Shown here: positions 59,001-63,560 of the stretch, one piece after another
Numbering within the stretch: position 1 is the first letter of the stretch
How the letters are laid out: each line of letters begins with the position of its first letter
Source: Rugalucina vietnamica
Lineage: Eukaryota > Mollusca > Bivalvia > Lucinida > Lucinidae
Direction: 5' to 3'
DNA length: 64,000 bases
Assembly (NCBI GenBank): GCA_964017185.1
Contig: OZ024883.1
Coordinates: 44,508,395-44,572,394, forward strand
Notes under the pieces: generated by a model
Databases searched by the model: none
The model's input: the letters and a program-made list of their open reading frames with translations, nothing else
What the model was told of the DNA's origin: nothing
Program-made: the position numbers and the translations under genes

Positions 59001-61769
59001 AAATCAACCTAACTCCAACGTTATTCTGACGTTGGAGTCTAACGTCAATCTGACGTCCAACGCACGTCAAATGTCTGCTGGAAGTAACATAGAAAAAAAA
59101 GAAAGAAAGAAAGCAAAAAAACACACGAAACGAATGATCTGATTTTTACCCAAAGTGAAGTTTCATTAATTTGCACACCACACATGGTCAGAAGTATGAA
59201 AAACACAAGGTCTAAATCACGTCTTGATTACGACGTCTAACTGACGAACTAGTTGGACGTCAAAACAATGTCCAATCCAGACGTCCAAAAGACGTCAGGG
59301 AATGACGTCTGATAGACGTTGGAAATTGGTTATATGACGTCGCGACCAAAATATAACCAATATCTGACGTCAGGTGCCTGCTGGGTGGGTACTGTCTATG
59401 ACTTAGGTCCTCTGTTCCCCAACCGATTCCCCAATTTGGTGGCGTTTTCAATGTGTTCTGAAGCATGACGAGTTGTGAAAATATGGCTTTCTAATTATCG
59501 AAAATAACAAAATGCACGTGCATCACGTGCATCATAGGTCCAGGGCTAGTGGAACAGTTTAATGTCGCTAAATCAATTTGCGGTTGACCAGAAGCATGAA
59601 TGAAACTAAAATTTTAGAAAGAAATGTTATACTTTTCCAAATGTCGAAATTTTAGTATTGACGCTGAGTATACTTAATAATTTGAGCCGTCTCTTGGGAA
59701 AACCAACAATGTGGTTTCCGACCAGGTCCGACACAAATCGACCTGTACAGTCACAGAAAAGAGCTAGAAGCTTGAAATTTTGGAGTTAAGTAGAGGAGGA
59801 ATTGTACTATCCGAGTAGCGAAAACAAAGGCGCTGATCAGCTTCGCGGTTACCGCGAAGCTGATCTGCGCCTTTGTTTTCGCCCATGCAGATTGTTGGTT
59901 TTCCCATGGGGCGGCTCATTTGTTGTTGTTTATATCTGTTACCGTTGTAGGTGGTTATCTGTTGTACGTGGAATGGTCCGGTCATCAAGTACCGGGGTCA
60001 CCCTTCAAGGTGACTATTACCATGAAGGGTAACAATGACAAGGTCAAGGTCGAGGGACACGGACTGAAAGGAGGTTATGTTGGTCAAGAACTGAGAGCTA
60101 TAGTCGATACCTCGGAAGCTGGCAGTGGTATAGTTCAATGCTACTATCTACTTTTTTCAAGCAAGGCTTTACAGCCGAGGAAGAGTAAATATGGCCAACA
60201 TATCACATAAGTTCTAGCTCTTGATGGCCTTCCAATATTCTTTTCAAACTATTGAGAGAACCATTGAGATGTGTTCCCATAGCTGATCATATCTTGAGTA
60301 AGATCTTCAAGGGAAGTTTGAAAAAAAGTCCTTCACAGGTTTTCAGGGTAAGAAGAACTTTCCCATGTGACTGATTGATTCTTTGTTTGTATTTTAGAAA
60401 CTCATTGGAAATTAGTTTTGCAAGTAAAGAAAGAAGTTGAAACTAATCCCCGTATAAAATATTGGAACATGATTTCTTCACAATAGAATGTGGTAAAGCC
60501 TGTTGAGCCAGTTGATACCATTTTGCTTTTGTAAACCTATCACATGAAAATCGAAAGGAAGATAACTTGCTATGTTCCTAACCAGCTTCTTTTAAAAATG
60601 TTTCCATAGTTCATTTTATTAAGTTTCAAGCTGATCTTCCCAATGATCTTCATCACAATAGAAAACAATCATGAATCTTTTGTCATGTTTACAACCTTTG
60701 ATGGGTTCTGAGAAGTTATGAAACAATCTATGAAATGTTTCTATACTTCCGAATAAACTTGGAAACCCTTGACTGAATATAAATGGTTGACTTTATAGTT
60801 GAACAAGAGGCTTCGTTTTGTTGGCCAAACTTACTCTTCCCCCGCTGTAAACCATTCTTTTTTTTTTATTTGTACCTCTTTCATAGACGAAAACGCCGCT
60901 GCGAGTATTAGCTTTTAAAAATCTAAGCTCGAACTTTTAAATAAACAGCTACAGATTCACTGCTTGGCTAGTATTTAATGGACTTTCAGGAGAATTTAAC
61001 AAAGTTTCGTACCTTTGATATGTACATGTGTATGGCCATAATATTCGAACCGCTTAGTCAATCAAAGACAAACTTTACGTGGCGCATCGTTAGGAAGTGG
61101 GAGTGAAAGTTTATATAAATGTTTAAGGTCACATGACCAAGATGGCCGCCATGCCTATAAATAGCACTTTTAAAATCTTCTTCTTCAGAACCAGAAGGCC
61201 AAAAGTATTTTATGACATCCTTAAACGGAAGACTTAGTGTGTTTTGACACACATCTTGTGCGCTCGTTTGATACACCTACATTGATTCTTGCCACTCTTT
61301 GTTTTAAATCACGGTTAATTAAAATGGGTTTCCGGTTACATACACATGGACTGGTCAATGTCGACATTCACATTGTACAACAGTACAGAATTCATCATGT
61401 TTCCTTTAATATTTCACGGTGTATTCCTTCAAACTCACCGGCTTACTGATTGAAAAACTTGAGTGAAACAATTATAACAGCTTTTAATAGTCATGGAAGT
61501 ACGAAAAAAACAGTATGCAGTAACCAAGAGCTGGAGCGACATTCTCTGAAATCTGATTTATTGCGTAGGTGAGGTATCATCCATTTGCCATGGACAGCGG
61601 CATTCTACGAGGTGTGATCAGATAGAGCACGGTAATGGTCGATATACATTACGGATATTCCCAACTGAGGCATGTAAACACATTCTCGACGTCAAGTATG
61701 ATGGTGACCATGTCCCAGGTATAGTGCTACTTAATCATGCTCATTGCGGCGAAATATCAGCTTTTACGG

Positions 61770-61818
<49 letters not shown>

Positions 61819-62916
61819 GTGTGTGCATGCGCGCGTGCGTGCGTGCGCGTGTGTGTGTTGCTATGATTTTCCAGTCCCTAACCGTTGTCTATTTTCACAT
61901 TAAATTTATCAAAATGGCAGACTATCGACGTACGGATTTTCATTACGAAAACTTGCCCATGCAATAAACAGATTTTTTAGCTTTTTCAGGTTCTAACGAG
62001 TACCCACAATCTATGTTTTAGAGCAAAAATAAGAAAAATAGGTATACCCCTGCAAACCCCAGTTTTTCTATATATAGAAGTGGGTTATAAGGGGGTATTT
62101 ACTTCACGGACATGTTTTCCTGATGGTCAGCTGTATCAAATGACTTTCATTTAAGTCATTGTACTTCAACATTGCCTTTCTCTTAAGGGACAAATCTGCA
62201 TTTGCTTCACTGTTCCAGGAAGTCCATTTACAATTCCGGTTGGTGAGCCACCTGACCCGCGTAAAGTGAAGGTGTACGGCCCTGGGATCGAGTCTGGAGT
62301 GATACAAAAATATGAGAGCAAGTTTATTGTTGAAACATATGGGGCAGGAGCTGGACAGCTCTCAGTCAGAATCAGGGGACCAAGAGGTAACGTCGCTTCC
62401 ATTTTCAATAGCCAATCAATCCATTACACTGAAAACTATTAACTTTTTCACACCAATAAAAATAAACAAAAAAAACTAAAAAAAATGAGACGAGTTTATT
62501 AAGAGCAGTGAACATATTAAAGAGAAAAGCGCTGGACCATACCGCGCATGATCAGAAAATATTGACTCCATGGACGTAGTTGTCACAGTTTGTGACTGCG
62601 CTGCAATGGCCCTAAGGCGAGCGAGTGTTGCCATTTGGGCTTCTTGTTTATACAGTTGGAATATTTTATTTCACTTTCAGGTGCGTTTAAAGTGGATATG
62701 AAACGTGACTGCGAGGAAGAAAGGACAATATTGTGCCGTTATGATCCGGAGGAGCCCGGGGAATATATTATCAATGTCAAATGGTCTGGTGTACACGTGA
62801 CCGGAAGTCCATTCAAGGTGCACGTGTTTGACACTAAGGAGGCGCTAATGACCCATGCCCAGGAAACACGCCACATTGAACTGATAGCCGATTACCAGTG
62901 GAAGGAGGAAATATAG
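34589..62916 (+). CDS. jbug: Filamin-like actin-binding protein with three CH domains (jitterbug type), 21 exons, 1119 aa
   Basis: Predicted actin-binding scaffold of the cytoskeleton. Residues about 18-128, 138-240 and 244-345 are CH domains (EKTFTNWINEQL in CH1; MTTWLQNLLPDL in CH2; LNWVCKQLRTTNI in CH3). CH1-CH2 should form the actin-binding pair. Filamin repeats follow at about 346-435, 436-527, 528-615, 616-705, 706-804, 805-903, 904-995 and 996-1092, most ending in GSP(F). A 27-residue tail ends WKEEI. Coding exon lengths sum to 3360 nt with all phases matching. Vertebrate filamins have two CH domains and 24 repeats, whereas Drosophila jitterbug has three CH domains and few repeats, so jitterbug is the better match. 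The start ATG is preceded by an in-frame stop. Alternative 5' or 3' exons cannot be excluded. Confidence 0.93.
34899..37429 (+). other. Intron 1 with an antisense CR1-like LINE
   Basis: GTAAGT...CCAG. It holds the non-LTR fragment at 35440-36560. The rest (36560-37429) shows no supported feature apart from small open frames. Confidence 0.8.
35440..36560 (-). mobile_element. 5'-truncated non-LTR retrotransposon (CR1/Jockey-group 3' part)
   Basis: On the minus strand it encodes the C-terminal part of a reverse transcriptase protein: HTRYCKYILGVGKYACNM, ELGRFPIAI, then after one frameshift near 36020 a zinc-knuckle-like CKTCNLKAIEDEFHFICICK. The 3' end carries 8-bp repeats (TTTGAATC, about 2.5 copies; seen as TCAAAGATTCAAAGATTC at 35449), as in CR1-group elements. 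The polymerase core is absent. It is antisense to the host gene. Confidence 0.75.
37430..37625 (+). CDS. jbug: jbug-like exon 2 (aa 104-169, end of CH1, start of CH2)
   Basis: Acceptor GAATCCAG; reads DVVNGNVKLILGLVWSLIQR (CH1 last helix), then PPKKLMTTWLQNLLPDLN. Donor GTAAGT at 37626; ends in phase 2. Confidence 0.93.
37656..37894. mobile_element. 239-bp foldback MITE in intron 2
   Basis: Ends CCCAGTTGTTCAAA and TTTGAACAACTGGG. The centre is an almost perfect hairpin of about 46-bp arms (GAGAATCCTTTGCA|CTGCAAAGGATTCTC). It starts 30 nt after the exon 2 donor. Confidence 0.85.
38230..38402 (-). mobile_element. Short hairpin repeat, copy 1 (partner of 63384-63560)
   Basis: A hairpin GACGATAA...GGTTATCGTCC flanked by TGTATGGTTCGTCC, then GCATCTTGTGCATCTTCGGG. 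The same order appears inverted at 63384-63560, so one copy sits in intron 2 and one beyond the gene's 3' end. Confidence 0.7.
38478..39330 (+). repeat. Dispersed repeat with internal ~190-bp reiterations in intron 2
   Basis: Begins CCCCCTACTTTTCGAAGAAA and AGCGGAGGGACAT. CGCAATTTGAACT..AGT.ATTTTT and GACAATGAAAGTGAA recur three times at roughly 130-190 bp spacing. Includes a 29-base T run near 38809. Confidence 0.6.
39453..39518 (+). CDS. jbug: jbug-like exon 3 (aa 169-191, CH2)
   Basis: Acceptor TTTGTTTCAG; reads ALIERLKPGTSPEWKSLSRN, matching the filamin CH2 segment after the DG-K-L turn. Donor GTTAGT at 39519; phase 2 on both sides. Confidence 0.92.
39535..39692 (+). repeat. 27-bp minisatellite, about six copies, just after the exon 3 donor
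   Basis: Unit TAGGTCTATTATAAACCTAG plus TTTCATA. The array begins about 16 nt after the donor of exon 3. The 73-codon frame across it is a repeat translation. Confidence 0.9.
40062..40275 (+). CDS. jbug: jbug-like exon 4 (aa 191-262, end of CH2, start of CH3)
   Basis: Acceptor TTACGTTCCAG; reads NCRQAMVLAKEHLNIPRVIT, PEDFANEALDELSAMTYLSY (canonical CH2 end), then YYHTLNWVCKQLRTTNITNL, which begins a third CH domain. Donor GTGAGT at 40276; phase 0. Confidence 0.95.
40555..40666 (+). CDS. jbug: jbug-like exon 5 (aa 263-300, CH3)
   Basis: Acceptor ATATTTGTAG; reads TDWNDGYYLCAIVVSLGGDI and NIDRTQKLDNCQK. The TDWNDG-LCA-V pattern is that of a CH domain core. Donor GTAACA at 40667; phase 1. Confidence 0.93.
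40952..41031. repeat. (CA)n(GA)n compound microsatellite in intron 5
   Basis: A CA run to 40970 followed by about 30 GA units. Confidence 0.95.
41058..41295 (+). mobile_element. GAGCC MITE (family A), copy 5, ending 17 nt before exon 6
   Basis: Full-length: TTTGAGCCACCACATGGG at the start, central palindrome GATCAGCTTCGCAGTAACTG...GATCAGC, end TTGGTTTTCCCACGAG then CTGCTCA. Only TTTGTATTCCTTTCTAAG separates it from exon 6. Confidence 0.9.
41313..41500 (+). CDS. jbug: jbug-like exon 6 (aa 300-362, end of CH3 and linker)
   Basis: Acceptor CCTTTCTAAG; reads GGKCLGVEPLMSAKELTDVN and VDHLTLMTYISKFQNI, the standard last helix of a CH domain. The linker reads RAKLDSLKAGDH. Donor GTGAGT at 41501; phase 0. 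Confidence 0.94.
41737..41892 (+). CDS. jbug: jbug-like exon 7 (aa 363-414, filamin repeat 1)
   Basis: Acceptor ATATTTCAAG; reads ASFELEKADSDVD then VKWSGKIAKCSFLANSTGEY. Donor GTAAGT at 41893; phase 0. Confidence 0.92.
42377..42508 (+). CDS. jbug: jbug-like exon 8 (aa 415-458, repeats 1-2)
   Basis: Acceptor TTGTTTCAG; reads LTVSYDGVKIRRCPLTFIVK (end of repeat 1, with RCP in place of GSP), then VKSGDDFEIQ. Donor GTAAGA at 42509; phase 0. Confidence 0.92.
42647..42776 (+). CDS. jbug: jbug-like exon 9 (aa 459-502, repeat 2)
   Basis: Acceptor TATTTTTAG; reads VDTGGCSDDEVIMESTSPTG and ends PKEVG. Donor GTAGGC at 42777; phase 1. Confidence 0.9.
43269..43406 (+). CDS. jbug: jbug-like exon 10 (aa 502-548, repeats 2-3)
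   Basis: Acceptor GGTTTTTCAG; reads IWIVHVYYGSVEIQGSPLQL then YLSGPDQGTVGNMVAFK. Donor GTAGGT at 43407; phase 1 on both sides. Confidence 0.94.
43656..43790 (+). repeat. 21-bp minisatellite in intron 10
   Basis: ACTAACGATAACAGTCACTG repeats about six times with a diverged tail. It ends about 55 nt before exon 11. Confidence 0.9.
43846..44019 (+). CDS. jbug: jbug-like exon 11 (aa 548-606, repeat 3)
   Basis: Acceptor GTGGTTCTGTAG; reads CGCGEGDIDAAVSCDGADI and FMPLNTGQYDVIVEFSGVMI. Donor GTATAA at 44020; phase 1 on both sides. Confidence 0.9.
44280..44550. mobile_element. Family B MITE, copy 3, ending close to exon 12
   Basis: Starts GAAAACTTGCCCATGCAATA; central hairpin GTTAGAACCGCCTCGCGGAG then GTGGTTCT; ends CCCTGCAAACCCTAG...TTTAAGGGGGTATC. 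Its end lies about 25 nt before exon 12. Confidence 0.8.
44574..44717 (+). CDS. jbug: jbug-like exon 12 (aa 606-654, repeats 3-4)
   Basis: Acceptor GTATCTGTGTCAG; reads SPARVNVFDPSLVSVTGDG and TRFQVNAKDIGGNITVKID. Donor GTATGT at 44718; phase 1 on both sides. Confidence 0.94.
44853..47258 (-). CDS. Reverse transcriptase half of the RTE-like element (801 codons)
   Basis: An uninterrupted frame. RT motifs in order include SSGKAPGADAIPAEVYKAGG, HRGISLLSIAGKILAKILLN, QCGFRKDRGTIDMIF, FVDLTKAFDTVSR, NGVKQGCVMAPTLFSMMF and the catalytic ELLYADDMD. Near the C terminus lies a C2H2 zinc finger (CSTCNRQFRARIGLVSHQRT). The frame opens at MDVSKLNQDS, the point that overlaps the end of the separate endonuclease frame. 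Function: target-primed reverse transcription of its own RNA. It is cut off from its endonuclease by the inversion, so this copy cannot make the full protein. Clade: RTE group (RTE-X/Proto2-like), tentative. Confidence 0.93.
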   Translation of the reverse strand: MDVSKLNQDSMRQAFLTDICNQLDAINLSSENPEENWTVFHKTVHSSAATTLGHPSRKHQDWFDENDDEIQKLLEEKHRLHKAHQDDTSSVSKKAAYSNVCKTVQTKLRDMQDSWLRKKTEEIQSFADRKDMKKFHDALKTIYGPKSSGATTLLSADGNTLLTDKEAILKRWAEHFNSVLNRPSSINEDAIDRLPQIECNVLLDEFPTVMETRKAVQQLSSGKAPGADAIPAEVYKAGGLPMAEKLTELFHCMWRKEAIPQEFKDASIIHLYKRKGNPQVCDNHRGISLLSIAGKILAKILLNRLNVHLDQKGLIPESQCGFRKDRGTIDMIFTARQLQEKCQEQNVDLYMTFVDLTKAFDTVSRDGLWKIMAKFGCPPRFIAMVRQFHDGMQARVQNDGEFSEPFEVTNGVKQGCVMAPTLFSMMFSAMLMDAFQDSDTGFPIRYRFDGNIFNLRRLQAKTKVQTDVLDELLYADDMDKNASSEAKMQRAMDQVSQSCDNYDLTISTKKTEVVHQPAPGKPYNEPTITVNGEKLKVVDKFTYLGSTLSRAVHIDDEVTARIAKASVAFGRLRANVWERNGIKLDTKLKVYKAVVLPTLLYACETWTVYQRHAKRLNHFHLSCLRKLLKIKWQDKIPDTEVLKKAGMQSMHTVLKLAQLRWTGHVIRMPDERLPKKVFYGELQEGKRSQGGQKKRYKDTLKASLKDFDIPIGSWEQTAQERSKWRGLINKGAALHEKKRICEAERKRRERKANTNGPPADSMTLTCSTCNRQFRARIGLVSHQRTHQHTRTYSRNNDGLSH
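47264..48209 (+). other. 5' leader of the inverted half and inner junction
   Basis: From about 47844 it matches the leader fragment at 32372-33050. The part from 47264 to 47843 contains GCGGTGCAGATGGGGCTCG and AGGAGTTT..AGGTCTCTA-type short repeats and is either more leader or host sequence; I cannot place the junction exactly. Confidence 0.5.
48210..49067 (+). CDS. Apurinic-type endonuclease half of the RTE-like element (285 codons)
   Basis: Uninterrupted frame with endonuclease/exonuclease/phosphatase motifs: MRIGAWNVRTLMD, IAALSETRLADVGEI, HATIVSAYAPTMTNP, LILLGDFNARVG, and CGADCWTDHRLVVSKLNLRI (the catalytic Asp-His). It ends ...LDVSKLNQDS then stops, exactly where the RT half on the other strand begins. 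Confidence 0.93.
   Translation: MRIGAWNVRTLMDSAGSNRPQRRTALVGRELGRYGIQIAALSETRLADVGEIKEVGAGYTFFWSGRKSEERREAGVGFAIKTELVGKLSGLPKGINDRLMTLRLPLSGNKHATIVSAYAPTMTNPDEVKDKFYNDLDDIISATPRTDKLILLGDFNARVGTDHQTWEGVIGPEGVGKCNSNGLLLLRKCAEHDLLITNTVFRLPNRNKTSWMHPRSKHWHLIDYVIVRRTDRQDVRVTKTMCGADCWTDHRLVVSKLNLRIQPARRPQGKKAAKRLDVSKLNQDS
49333..49458 (+). CDS. jbug: jbug-like exon 13 (aa 654-696, repeat 4)
   Basis: Acceptor TTGTATTTATTAG; reads VNGTDVETTWRQLEADVYEY and LTAGIYNIHVIWNGLETTG. The donor GTCCGT at 49459 is weaker than the others; phase 1 on both sides. Confidence 0.88.
49526..49832. mobile_element. ~300-bp MITE in intron 13
   Basis: Starts TGCACTAGTCATTTGTAACC and ends with the near-complement GGTTACAAATGACTATTGCA. 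Internal GC-rich text without a gene. It begins about 65 nt after exon 13. Confidence 0.8.
49883..50925. mobile_element. 1043-bp TIR element in intron 13
   Basis: Ends ACACTGAAAAAAAGTTATAA and the complement of TTATAACTTTTTTACAGTGT: 27 of 28 terminal bases match, continuing into GAGGCCAC. No long frame; non-autonomous. Target duplication unclear. Confidence 0.8.
51200..51346 (+). CDS. jbug: jbug-like exon 14 (aa 696-745, repeats 4-5)
   Basis: Acceptor TTATTGTTTTCAG; reads SPFHPTVTDRSKIFLLDDLT and ALECDKETVLNYNISEAGPG. Donor GTAAGC at 51347; phase 1 on both sides. Its last 64 nt are the first unit of the tandem array that follows. Confidence 0.92.
51283..52826 (+). repeat. Exon-derived tandem array: exon 14 3' end plus splice donor, about 22 units
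   Basis: Unit CATCTAGCTCTAGAATGTGA...CTGAGGCAGGACCAG|GTAGGC, mostly 73 bp (first step 70). The first unit is the true 3' end of exon 14 with donor GTAAGC. Later units repeat this with GTAGGC, GTAAGC or GTAGTC after CAG. A ~421-bp higher-order block (51346 versus 51767) is present, and one inner unit (about 51703-51767) is especially close to the exon. Units carry in-frame stops, so they are not extra coding exons. Confidence 0.93.
53082..53186 (+). CDS. jbug: jbug-like exon 15 (aa 745-780, repeat 5)
   Basis: Acceptor TTTATTTTACACAG; reads SFSAEVLAPEGRLPVNIRNP and VQVGFTARHEG. Donor GTAAGG at 53187; phase 1 on both sides. Confidence 0.92.
53280..53514 (+). mobile_element. GAGCC MITE (family A), copy 6, in intron 15
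   Basis: Start TGAGCCGCCCCATGGGAAAA, central perfect palindrome GATCAGCTTCGCGGTAACCG...GATCAG, end GTTTTCCCACGAGGCGGCTCA. A possible 9-bp repeat ATTATGTAC lies near both sides but is not symmetrically placed. Confidence 0.88.
53660..53833. repeat. ~170-bp near-perfect palindrome in intron 15
   Basis: CACCATTTTTGCATTAT...CTGGTTTCCAGC...GGTAACCAAAACCACCCTG pairs with CAGGGTGGTTTTGGTTACC...GCTGGAAACCAG...ATAATGCAAAAATGGTG, with almost no loop. Probably a MITE remnant; its RNA would fold into a long hairpin. Confidence 0.9.
54076..54261 (+). CDS. jbug: jbug-like exon 16 (aa 780-842, repeats 5-6)
   Basis: Acceptor CCTTATTTTCCAG; reads DHYIHLYWSQVPLEGSPILA and RATVAAEFMIDGKLAGPG. Donor GTAAAA at 54262; phase 1 on both sides. 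Confidence 0.92.
54491..54928 (+). repeat. Exon-derived tandem array: splice acceptor plus exon 17 5' end, seven 65-bp units
   Basis: GTATCCCCAGGGTGCGGATG starts units at 54491, 54556, 54621, 54686, 54751, 54816 and 54881, always preceded by a TTTATTCT(G/A)CAG acceptor or, for the first, AGTGCAG. The last unit is the real start of exon 17. Units 4 and 6 share CCGAGCAG and TGTATTT, and units 5 and 7 share CCGGGCAG, so the end grew by a 130-bp dimer. 65 is not a multiple of three, and any upstream acceptor leads to a stop. Confidence 0.95.
54881..54985 (+). CDS. jbug: jbug-like exon 17 (aa 842-877, repeat 6)
   Basis: Acceptor TTATTCTGCAG; reads IPRVRMQGVRADIDIEMRAM and YDRYKCKYTAPFPG. Donor GTAATA at 54986; phase 1 on both sides. 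This is the last of seven tandem acceptors and the only one that keeps the frame. Confidence 0.92.
55020..57245 (-). mobile_element. Decayed Jockey/CR1-group LINE, antisense in intron 17
   Basis: Minus-strand RT motifs: NLDPNKASGPDQISNKMIKR, NYRPVSLLSNFGKILERIVF, YQSGFRPGHSTTFQLIDIF, CDISKAFDKVWHKGLLFKLR, NAGVPQGSVLGPLLFLVYVN and FADDSS (in place of YADD). The C-terminal part is HSCSCGNIKENGTHF...FECENY. At least one stop (about 57080) and four frameshifts break it. A TCTG microsatellite sits in the 3' UTR (55165-55216). The 3' end near 55020 shows AATAAAATATG on the minus strand. The endonuclease and 5' part are missing. Confidence 0.85.
57246..57890. other. Intron 17 sequence, nothing recognised
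   Basis: No repeat or coding signal that I can support between the LINE and the GACGTC foldback. Confidence 0.3.
57897..59082. mobile_element. GACGTC-rich foldback element (~1.2 kb) in intron 17
   Basis: Starts CCCAGCAGACATTTGACGTC and ends with the complement ACGTCAAATGTCTGCTGG. Arms of about 200 bp are dense in TGACGTC and AACGTC words. Further inward GATGCACTATTG and CAAATTTTATTGCTATATGG also pair with matching text near 58690-58830, so most of the element folds on itself. No protein is encoded. Confidence 0.85.
59228..59390. mobile_element. Second GACGTC element, partial
   Basis: GACGTC words continue from 59228 and end GACGTCAGGTGCCTGCTGGG, the same terminal type (CCCAGCAGGCACCTGACGTC reversed) as the preceding foldback. 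It may be one arm of a second copy. Confidence 0.6.
59682..59919 (-). mobile_element. GAGCC MITE (family A), copy 7, ending about 32 nt before exon 18
   Basis: Full-length in reverse orientation: TTTGAGCCGTCTCTTGGG, central perfect palindrome GATCAGCTTCGCGGTTACCG...GATC, and GGTTTTCCCATGGGGCGGCTC. Between it and exon 18 are only about 32 nt, including the acceptor. Confidence 0.9.
59951..60127 (+). CDS. jbug: jbug-like exon 18 (aa 877-936, repeats 6-7)
   Basis: Acceptor GTTACCGTTGTAG; reads YLLYVEWSGHQVPGSPFKVT and GYVGQELRAIVDTSEAGSG. Donor GTATAG at 60128; phase 1 on both sides. Confidence 0.94.
60128..61568 (+). other. Intron 18
   Basis: GTATAG...GCGTAG. Contains only a fragment of the ~460-bp repeat family at about 61129-61200 (CATGACCAAGATGGCCGCCA). 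Confidence 0.7.
61569..61718 (+). CDS. jbug: jbug-like exon 19 (aa 936-986, repeat 7)
   Basis: Acceptor TTTATTGCGTAG; reads EVSSICHGQRHSTRCD and GRYTLRIFPTEACKHILDVK then YDGDHVPG. Donor GTATAG at 61719; phase 1 on both sides. The exon has no internal ATG-led frame, so it is easily missed by ORF searches. Confidence 0.92.
61772..61816. repeat. (TC)n microsatellite in intron 19
   Basis: About 22 TC units followed by mixed GT/GC alternation. Confidence 0.95.
61944..62102. mobile_element. Family B MITE, copy 4 (short)
   Basis: GAAAACTTGCCCATGCAATA, GGTTCTAACGAGTACCCACA, GGTATACCCCTGCAAACCCC and TTATAAGGGGGTATT. The central hairpin is reduced to one half. Confidence 0.75.
62219..62386 (+). CDS. 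jbug: jbug-like exon 20 (aa 986-1042, repeats 7-8)
   Basis: Acceptor TTCACTGTTCCAG; reads SPFTIPVGEPPDPRKVKVYG and FIVETYGAGAGQLSVRIRGP. Donor GTAACG at 62387; phase 1 on both sides. Confidence 0.95.
62681..62916 (+). CDS. jbug: jbug-like exon 21 (aa 1042-1119, repeat 8 and C-terminal tail)
   Basis: Acceptor TTTCACTTTCAG; reads AFKVDMKRDCEEERTILCRY, PGEYIINVKWSGVHVTGSPF and the tail TRHIELIADYQWKEEI before TAG. No dimerisation-type extra repeat follows. Confidence 0.95.
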
Positions 62917-63383
62917 GGATATGGGAATCCAGAAACTAGACTGTGTTCAAAACATTGATGATCGGTAGCTACTTCGCCGTTACTCGCACATGTTATGCCT
63001 TTTTCCACAGCATAGAACAGTTTTATATCTCTGTATGTTCAGAAGATTCACTGACAGAATGTATAGTATAAATATTGATAGTATGGGCTAAAGTACTTTT
63101 CATTCGACTTGAAAGCAGCACTTTCTCCTACAATTATTACGTAATTATAATGCTTGGCATCGTATTAATTATATACTTGGACGAAAAGCAAAGGAACGGA
63201 TAAGCTTGGTTTGATGACGTTTTGAAACATGTATAAAATGAAATTACTCCTGATGTGTCAGTGGGAAAACACAAACATAAATATTTCTACATGACTTCAA
63301 TGGGCTCGAATAATTTACATGATGCTAAGCTAATTAAGAATTATGAAAATCGGAGTCACGTGATTTGGTTTAAGATTATTTAT
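62917..63383 (+). other. Presumed 3'UTR
   Basis: No canonical AATAAA is visible after the stop; the poly(A) site cannot be placed. No other gene seen. Confidence 0.4.
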
Positions 63384-63560
63384 TGCACCCTCTAAGTGTT
63401 CAACGTCAGATACCCGGAGATGCACAAGGTGAACGGTGCTAAAAGTGCAATAAGCAACTTATTATATGGTACGTCCGTGTGTACGAACGATAACCACTCG
63501 CTTACAGCTCGTGGCTAATCGTCTCGTATACACGGACGAACCATACAATAAGTAACACAT
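63384..63560 (+). mobile_element. Short hairpin repeat, copy 2 (partner of 38230-38402)
   Basis: CTCTAAGTGTTCAACGTCAG, CCGGAGATGCACAAGG, then a hairpin ACGATAACCACTCG...and GTCTCGTATACACGGACGAA. Same order as the intron 2 copy on the opposite strand. Confidence 0.7.
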
